From NCBI GenBank assembly GCA_049433545.1, contig JBMTEY010000151.1, positions 1 to 5,838 on the forward strand: a stretch of 5,838 bases of DNA, read 5' to 3'. The position numbers were made by a program, and so were the translations under genes. This stretch comes from Ga0077527 sp049433545. Lineage in GTDB: Bacteria > Pseudomonadota > Gammaproteobacteria > Burkholderiales > SG8-41. The notes under the pieces were generated by a model, which was not told the origin of the DNA, ran no database searches, and saw only the letters and a list, made by a program, of their open reading frames with translations. Below are positions 1 through 4,600 of the stretch, in pieces (position 1 is the first letter of the stretch; each line of letters opens with the position of its first letter).

Positions 1-55
1 TCCAGGTTGAAAAATACAACATTCAACCTGGCACAGAAAAAGCCAGTCAGGTCAG
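1..55. other. Edge segment not homologous to the adjoining ABC gene
   Basis: This stretch should encode the Walker B, D-loop and preceding part of the ABC ATPase that follows, but it does not. In the ATPase frame there is a TGA stop at 8-10 and then unrelated residues (KIQHSTWHRKSQSG). The other two forward frames show no LSGGQ-like signature and no LD D-loop either. One of them is open from base 3 to a TGA at 58-60, reading QVEKYNIQPGTEKASQVRW, which I do not recognise. The segment is visibly richer in A than the rest of the window. It could be an assembly end artefact, the edge of an inserted element, or a rearrangement point; the sequence alone does not decide. Confidence 0.6.
2..31. repeat. 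10-bp inverted repeat (hairpin) at window edge
   Basis: CCAGGTTGAA at 2-11 is exactly complementary to TTCAACCTGG at 22-31, with a 10-base A-rich loop at 12-21. No T-run follows the right arm, so it is not a classical intrinsic terminator. It lies inside the stretch that breaks the neighbouring ATPase frame. It may be a fold-back artefact at a contig end or the end of an element. Confidence 0.6.
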
Positions 56-391
56 GTGGTGATGCAGGAAATCCTCACCAACATGTGGCAGCAGTTCCGG
101 ATTTCGGTGCTGTTCGTGACCCATGACATCGAGGAATCCATTTTCCTGTCCGACAAGATCTACGTGATGACGGCGCGTCCCGGCCGCATCAAGGCCGAAA
201 TCAGGGTTCCGCTGCCGCGGCCGCGCACGCCGGAGATGACCTATACGCCGGTTTTCGTCGGACTGGTGCAGCAGCTGAAAGCCCTGATCCGCGAAGAGTC
301 GCTGGCGGCCATGGGCGCCGAACTCAAGGACGGCGGGCTGAGCGGGTTCGGGGTGGAAGTCGGGCCGCTGGGCGTGGAAACCGTGGTCTGA
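56..391 (+). CDS. ABC transporter ATP-binding protein, NitT/TauT type, C-terminal fragment
   Basis: This is the C-terminal part of the cytoplasmic ATPase of a nitrate/sulfonate/taurine-type importer, which drives uptake of a small anion or nitrogen/sulfur compound; the substrate cannot be told. The visible diagnostic part is the H-loop region VLFVTHDIEESIFLSDKIYV, with the switch histidine at nt 122-124, followed by the family phrase MTARPGRIKAEI. Full-length members are about 260-280 residues. Here only 111 codons remain, and Walker A, the Q-loop, the signature and Walker B are all missing. The GTG at 56 is simply where an open frame begins after the in-frame TGA at 8-10; it is unlikely to be a true start. 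The homologous part seems to begin around VMQEIL. The gene is either a pseudogene fragment or a real gene whose 5' part was lost at an assembly junction. The DUF971 gene follows after 12 bases. Confidence 0.85.
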   Translation: MVMQEILTNMWQQFRISVLFVTHDIEESIFLSDKIYVMTARPGRIKAEIRVPLPRPRTPEMTYTPVFVGLVQQLKALIREESLAAMGAELKDGGLSGFGVEVGPLGVETVV

Positions 392-403
392 CCTGGAAAC
401 GGC

Positions 404-721
404 ATGACCGTTCTGACCCATCCAGTGGAAATCACGAATCACCGTGGCCACGGACTGTTGGCGATCACCTGGAACGACGGGTCAACCGATCGCCTGTCCC
501 ATCGCCTGCTGCGAGAATCCTGTCAATGCGCGCATTGTTTGGCAGCACAGCGGGCAGGGCGCAGGCTGCAGGTCATGCCCGGCATCCGCATCACTACTAT
601 CGAAGCTTGCGGCGCGAATACCCTGAACCTCGGTTTTGACGACGGCCACCGGCGCGGGCTTTATCCGTTCGACTATCTGAAATCCCTTGCTGTGCCGGCC
701 TCATCGATGCCGGGACGCTGA
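404..721 (+). CDS. DUF971 / gamma-butyrobetaine hydroxylase-like N-domain protein
   Basis: A 105-residue single-domain protein of the DUF971 (GBBH-like N-terminal) family. The pattern is clear: ITWNDGSTDRL near the start, LRESCQCAHC at 36-45, and GFDDGHRRGLYPFDYL at 77-92. In human gamma-butyrobetaine dioxygenase this fold binds one zinc through a CxCxxC motif and a distant histidine. The same set is present here as Cys40, Cys42, Cys45 and His82, so a structural zinc site is likely. The catalytic dioxygenase domain is absent, so it is not an oxygenase. The family also occurs fused to Mrp/ApbC iron-sulfur carrier proteins; its stand-alone function is not established. ATG 404 lies 12 bases after the ABC ATPase stop with a weak GGAAA upstream (395-399), which suggests co-transcription. 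It is probably cytoplasmic, as no signal or membrane segment is seen. Confidence 0.88.
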   Translation: MTVLTHPVEITNHRGHGLLAITWNDGSTDRLSHRLLRESCQCAHCLAAQRAGRRLQVMPGIRITTIEACGANTLNLGFDDGHRRGLYPFDYLKSLAVPASSMPGR

Positions 722-732
722 CTCCAGCGATG

Positions 733-867
733 TCAGCACGAAAAGGAATTTGCGAACCCGAGCAGCAATTCCGGGCTGAGATAGCCGCTGAATGCCGCGT
801 AGGTGATCAGCGCTGCAATCACCGAAAGCAGCATCCAGACCAGCATTCTTGTCTGGGCGGGGTTCAT
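733..867 (-). CDS. Small single-pass membrane protein, 44 residues
   Basis: Reading the minus strand from ATG (865-867) to TGA (733-735) gives 44 codons. The N-terminus is MNPAQTR, followed by a hydrophobic segment of about 20 residues (MLVWMLLSVIAALITYAAF, 8-26), then SGYLSPELLLGFANSFSC ending in a C-terminal cysteine. The positive N-terminal residue and absence of a cleavage site suggest an anchored inner-membrane protein rather than a secreted one. The layout supports a real gene: it fills an otherwise empty gap, ends 11 bases from the convergent DUF971 gene, and an in-frame TAA at 907-909 with no intervening ATG, GTG or TTG fixes the start. No strong Shine-Dalgarno is visible. I do not recognise a named family; the hydrophobic helix followed by a PELLLGF-type tail with a final Cys resembles uncharacterised small proteins of proteobacteria, but that is only recollection. 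Confidence 0.6.
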   Translation of the reverse strand: MNPAQTRMLVWMLLSVIAALITYAAFSGYLSPELLLGFANSFSC

Positions 868-971
868 GGGCCGGCGTGTTTTCCGGGGTTTGCCCGGTGA
901 ACCGGATTATTGCACAGGTCCCGCGCCGTTATTGCCTGCAAGACTAAGCAAATAACTCCATTGACCGAGCC
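868..971. promoter_or_regulatory. Divergent intergenic region with small repeats
   Basis: This 104-base gap lies between the minus-strand small gene and the large flavoprotein gene, so it must hold upstream signals for both unless they are read through. It contains CCGGT-GA-ACCGG, a near-palindrome at 894-905. An overlapping alternative stem, CCGGG (883-887) with CCCGG (893-897), cannot form at the same time. The heptamer TTATTGC is directly repeated at 907-913 and 929-935, 22 bases apart, roughly two helical turns. I see no convincing sigma-70 -35/-10 pair here in either direction, and no strong ribosome binding site before ATG 972. Confidence 0.35.
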
Positions 972-3900
972 ATGGATACTCCTGTTGATATAATTTCACC
1001 TTTGTCCAAACCCCGAAAAATCTTGAAACACCCGGCCTCTCCTGCGCTCCGTTTCGGACTCACGTTCGACGATCTTTATCACCGTGATGGATTGCTGCGC
1101 CTGGATGGAATTTTCCTGCGGGAACTGGCACAAACGGATGCCGGCCTGCATGCGCGGCTGTTGCAGGCGCGCACAGGGTCCGCTCCCTTGCCGGCAAAAA
1201 CCGAGTCCGAACTGCTGCTGTCGCTGGTGCCGCACCTCGACGATTTCATCGCGCAACTGTTCGACATCGAGACCGAGGTTCGCGCGCTGTCGACCCGGCA
1301 TCATGAACTTGCCCCGCTGTACGGCATCAAGCGTCTGTTCGTGCAGCGCAAGGCGATGCACAAGTACAAGGCCGAGGCCGCGGCTGCCATCGATGGCGAC
1401 GCCGTGGGCGAAAAACTGGTTGCGCTGTTCGGCGAACCCCTTACGGAACTGGCATTTGCCAGGCAGGTAACTGCCTGGCAGCAGGACGAGCAGGCCAATG
1501 CCGAAGCACTGGATCTGGCGCTGCAATACGCTGCATGGGCGGCGCACACGCCCGTGGGCCGCGCCCGTCACCGCGACGGGGTGCTCTTCAAGACCCCGCA
1601 CAAGCTGGACGTGCAGCACCTGGTGCCAGTTCAGACTTCGGTTGCTGCGGGCTACACCGAACACCGGTTCGACGTCTCCCGGCTGCGGCAACGCCAGGGC
1701 TTCAAACTGACCGATGCCGGCACCGATCTCACCGGAGCGCTGGACGAGGCCAATTACTGCATCTGGTGCCATGAGCAGGGCAAGGATTCGTGCTCGAAAG
1801 GTCTGCTGGAAAAGGGCGCCAGCGGGCGCGGCGCGCAGTCGTTCAAGAAATCACCGTTCGGCATCACCCTCGCCGGATGCCCGCTGGAAGAGAAAATCTC
1901 GGAATTCCACAAGGCCAAGACAGAAGGCCTGGCGATAGGTGCGACAGCCATCATCACCGTCGATAATCCGATGGTGGCCGCAACCGGTCATCGCATCTGC
2001 AACGACTGCATGAAGGCCTGCATTTACCAGAAGCAGGAACCGGTCAACATTCCACAGGCCGAGACCCGCACCCTGAAGGATGTGCTGGAGCTGCCTTGGG
2101 GTTTTGAAATCTACAGTCTGCTGACGCGCTGGAATCCGCTGAATCTGCGCCAGCCGTACCCCAAGGAACGCACCGGGAAGCGGGTGCTGATCGCCGGCAT
2201 GGGACCGGCCGGCTTTTCGCTGGCGCATTTCCTGATGAACGACGGGCACACGGTGGTCGGCATCGACGGACTGAAAATCGAACCGCTACCGCCGGAATTG
2301 TCGGGTGTCGACGGCGCCGGCAACCGGGTTGCTTTCAAGCCGGTGCGTGACGTCAACGAACTCCATGAATCACTCGACCAGCGCGCGATGGCCGGTTTCG
2401 GCGGTGTTGCCGAATACGGCATTACCGTGCGCTGGAACAAGAATTTCCTGAAAATCATCCGCCTGTTGCTGGAACGCCGGTCGCAATTTGCGATGTTCGG
2501 CGGTGTGCGTTTCGGCGGCACGATCTCCGCGGATCAGGCATTTGCTGCCGGTTTCGACCATATCGCACTGGCAATCGGCGCCGGCCGACCCACGGTGCTG
2601 GATCTGCCCAACGGACTGGTCCGCGGCGTGCGCACCTCGTCAGATTTTCTGATGGCGCTGCAACTGACAGGCGCTGCCAAGACCGATTCGATTGCCAACA
2701 TGCAGCTGCGGCTGCCGGTGGTGGTCATCGGCGGCGGGTTGACTGCGGTCGACACCGCGACGGAATCGCTCGCGTACTATCCGCTGCAGGTCGAGAAATT
2801 CCTGCTGCGTTACGAACAGCTGGCGCGTGAACACGGCGAGACTGCGGCGCGCATCTCGTGGAACCCGGAAGAACGGGAAATCGCCGATGAATTCATCGCC
2901 CACGCCCGTGCTATCCGCGCCGAGCGCGCGGCGGCGGCAAAGGAAGGCCGCGAGCCCAGGGTGCTGCAGCTGCTGCAGTCCTGGGGCGGGGCGACGATTG
3001 CCTACCGCAAGCGGCTAGTTGACAGCCCGTCCTACACCCTAAATCACGAGGAAGTGCACAAGGCACTGGAAGAAGGCATAACGTTCGTCGAATGCCTGAC
3101 GCCGATTGCCATTGAAGTCGACCAGTACGGCCATGCCCGGTCGCTGAAAGCCGCTGTGCATACCTTTGACGGCGACGGCAAAAGACAGGAAGGCGGGCAG
3201 GTGGAGCTGCCGGCACGGTCGGTGCTCATCGCTGCCGGCACCCAGCCCAACACGGTGCTGGCGCGCGAGGATGCCGCTAATTTCGTGCTGGACGGACGTT
3301 ACTTCCGCGCCTGCGACCGCGAAGGCAATCCGGTCAGCGCGGAAAAATCGATTTCAAAACCGAACGAGGTCAACGTGCTGCTGTCGCGGCGCGATGACGG
3401 ACGCTGCATCAGCTATTTCGGCGACGTGCATCCCTCGTTTTTCGGCAACGTGGTCAAGGCCATCGGCAGCGCCAAGCAGGGTTATCCGGTAGTCAGCGGC
3501 GTTCTCGCGAAAACACAAGCGGCCAGCGCAGTCGATGACGCGGAGTTTCTTGGCGGCTTGAAACGCGACTTGCGCGCCACGGTGCACGCGATCAAGCGCC
3601 TGACCCCGGAGATCGTCGAGGTCGTGGTGCATGCCCCGCTGGCAGCCCGGCATTTCCGTCCCGGCCAGTTCTACCGCCTGCAGAATTTCGAGGCTCTGGC
3701 GCCGCGCACCGAAGGCAGCACGCTGGCGATGGAGGGCCTGGCGTTGACCGGTGCGTCTGTAGACGCGGAGCGGGGCTTGCTGTCGACCATCGTGCTTGAA
3801 ATGGGCGGCTCCAGCGACTTGTGCGTCGAACTCAAGCCCGGTGAGCCGATCATATTGATGGGGCCGACTGGCGCACCCACCGAAATCCCGGCTGATGAGA

Positions 3901-4553
3901 CCGTGGTGCTGGTCGGCGGCGGCCTCGGCAACGCGGTGCTGTTCTCGATCGGCCAGGCGATGCGCAAGGCCGGTTCCCGAGTGCTGTATTTCGCCGGCTA
4001 CAAACGCATGATCGACCGTTACCGCATCGAGGACATCGAGGCTGCCAGTGATGTCGTGGTCTGGTGCTGCGACGAGGAGCCGGGGTTCGTACCGTCGCGT
4101 CCCGGGGATCGCCGCTTTGTCGGCAACATCGTGCAATCCATGAAAGCCTATGCCGCGGGGGAGCTCGGCGCACAGGTGATTCCGTTCAGCGACGCCGACC
4201 GCATCATCGCCATCGGCTCCGACCGCATGATGGCCGCCGTGGCCCGGGCCAGGCACGACACGCTCAAACCCTATCTGAAGCCGCAGCACCACGCCATCGG
4301 ATCGATCAACTCCCCGATGCAGTGCATGATGAAGGAGGTCTGCGCGCAATGCCTGCAGCCCCACATCGATCCGCAGACCGGCAAAACGAGTTACGTGTTT
4401 TCCTGTTTCAACCAGGACCAGCCGCTGGATTGCGTCGACTGGAAGGCGTTGGATCAGCGACTGAAACAGAATTCGACTCAGGAAAAACTGACGGCGGAAT
4501 GGCTGGACCACTGCCTGGTCAAGCTCGAACTGCGGGACATACAGCGGATCTAG
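972..4553 (+). CDS. Fused GltD/NfnB-like and NfnA/PyrK-like FAD, Fe-S oxidoreductase
   Basis: A 1193-residue cytoplasmic flavoprotein, annotated in databases only as an FAD-dependent or pyridine nucleotide-disulfide oxidoreductase. Residues 1 to about 250 form a helical, charged domain I do not recognise. The GltD/NfnB-like half has Cys263, 266, 274, 303 and Cys343, 346, 350 for two [4Fe-4S] clusters, an FAD-binding GMGPAG at 409-414, an NAD(P)-binding GGGLTAVD at 587-594, and the closing AAGTQPN at 754-760. A helical insert at about 600-675 splits this half. The ferredoxin-reductase half starts near 860: RPGQFY at 896-901, LALTGAS at 923-929 (the PLT site of NfnA), GGGLGN at 982-987, and a PyrK-type [2Fe-2S] motif of Cys1118, 1124, 1127 and 1145. 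The order equals NfnB plus NfnA in one chain, so electron transfer among NADH, NADPH and an iron-sulfur partner is likely; bifurcation is unproven. ATG 972 is the first start after the in-frame TAA at 945-947. It appears monocistronic. Confidence 0.9.
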   Translation: MDTPVDIISPLSKPRKILKHPASPALRFGLTFDDLYHRDGLLRLDGIFLRELAQTDAGLHARLLQARTGSAPLPAKTESELLLSLVPHLDDFIAQLFDIETEVRALSTRHHELAPLYGIKRLFVQRKAMHKYKAEAAAAIDGDAVGEKLVALFGEPLTELAFARQVTAWQQDEQANAEALDLALQYAAWAAHTPVGRARHRDGVLFKTPHKLDVQHLVPVQTSVAAGYTEHRFDVSRLRQRQGFKLTDAGTDLTGALDEANYCIWCHEQGKDSCSKGLLEKGASGRGAQSFKKSPFGITLAGCPLEEKISEFHKAKTEGLAIGATAIITVDNPMVAATGHRICNDCMKACIYQKQEPVNIPQAETRTLKDVLELPWGFEIYSLLTRWNPLNLRQPYPKERTGKRVLIAGMGPAGFSLAHFLMNDGHTVVGIDGLKIEPLPPELSGVDGAGNRVAFKPVRDVNELHESLDQRAMAGFGGVAEYGITVRWNKNFLKIIRLLLERRSQFAMFGGVRFGGTISADQAFAAGFDHIALAIGAGRPTVLDLPNGLVRGVRTSSDFLMALQLTGAAKTDSIANMQLRLPVVVIGGGLTAVDTATESLAYYPLQVEKFLLRYEQLAREHGETAARISWNPEEREIADEFIAHARAIRAERAAAAKEGREPRVLQLLQSWGGATIAYRKRLVDSPSYTLNHEEVHKALEEGITFVECLTPIAIEVDQYGHARSLKAAVHTFDGDGKRQEGGQVELPARSVLIAAGTQPNTVLAREDAANFVLDGRYFRACDREGNPVSAEKSISKPNEVNVLLSRRDDGRCISYFGDVHPSFFGNVVKAIGSAKQGYPVVSGVLAKTQAASAVDDAEFLGGLKRDLRATVHAIKRLTPEIVEVVVHAPLAARHFRPGQFYRLQNFEALAPRTEGSTLAMEGLALTGASVDAERGLLSTIVLEMGGSSDLCVELKPGEPIILMGPTGAPTEIPADETVVLVGGGLGNAVLFSIGQAMRKAGSRVLYFAGYKRMIDRYRIEDIEAASDVVVWCCDEEPGFVPSRPGDRRFVGNIVQSMKAYAAGELGAQVIPFSDADRIIAIGSDRMMAAVARARHDTLKPYLKPQHHAIGSINSPMQCMMKEVCAQCLQPHIDPQTGKTSYVFSCFNQDQPLDCVDWKALDQRLKQNSTQEKLTAEWLDHCLVKLELRDIQRI
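986..994 (+). promoter_or_regulatory. Perfect extended -10 element (TGATATAAT) inside the called start
   Basis: TGATATAAT matches the extended sigma-70 -10 consensus TGnTATAAT exactly. It lies at codons 5-8 of the large gene as called. TTGACC at 961-966 resembles a -35 box, but the 22-base spacing is too long; an extended -10 can work without one. Transcription would begin near 1001, downstream of ATG 972. Either this is chance, or translation starts later than called, for instance at TTG 1002 or TTG 1023; neither has a good ribosome binding site. Confidence 0.3.
1457..1480. repeat. Strong intragenic hairpin with GNRA-type loop
   Basis: TGCCAGGCAG (1457-1466) is the exact complement of CTGCCTGGCA (1471-1480), separated by GTAA. 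As RNA this is a 10-bp GC-rich stem capped by a GUAA tetraloop, one of the stable GNRA class. It lies in the N-terminal domain, over the codons for FARQVTAWQQ. No T-run follows, so it is not a terminator. It may be chance or may slow translation. Confidence 0.5.
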
Positions 4554-4564
4554 CTGTTCATTCT

Positions 4565-4600
4565 GAAAATTGTTATAAGTATTTGATTATAAACAATTTC
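4565..4600. terminator. AT-rich hairpin between convergent genes, possible bidirectional terminator
   Basis: AAATTGTTATAA (4567-4578) pairs with TTATAAACAATTT (4587-4599), with one unpaired A at 4591 and an 8-base loop, giving 12 base pairs. The arms fill nearly the whole 46-base gap between the flavoprotein stop (TAG 4551-4553) and the aminotransferase stop (complement of CTA 4600-4602). The site is symmetrical and strikingly AT-rich beside GC-rich genes. The stem has only one G-C pair and no clean T-run, so it would be a weak intrinsic terminator; position is the main argument. Confidence 0.45.

Noticed and set aside
3..60. Open frame QVEKYNIQPGTEKASQVRW ending at the TGA at 58-60
   Set aside because: It has no start codon, only 19 codons and no recognised family. 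It looks protein-like but cannot be supported as a gene.
910..955. Possible sigma-70 promoters using TTGCAC (910-915) or TTGCCT (932-937)
   Set aside because: Neither has an acceptable -10 box at 16-18 bases.
996..1772. Minus-strand open frame of 258 codons
   Set aside because: It is antisense to the N-terminal domain of the flavoprotein, has no recognisable motif, and composition explains it.
3354..4511. Long minus-strand open frame (385 codons)
   Set aside because: It lies wholly inside the flavoprotein gene, is rich in His, Arg and Gln as GC-rich antisense frames are, and shows no family motif.
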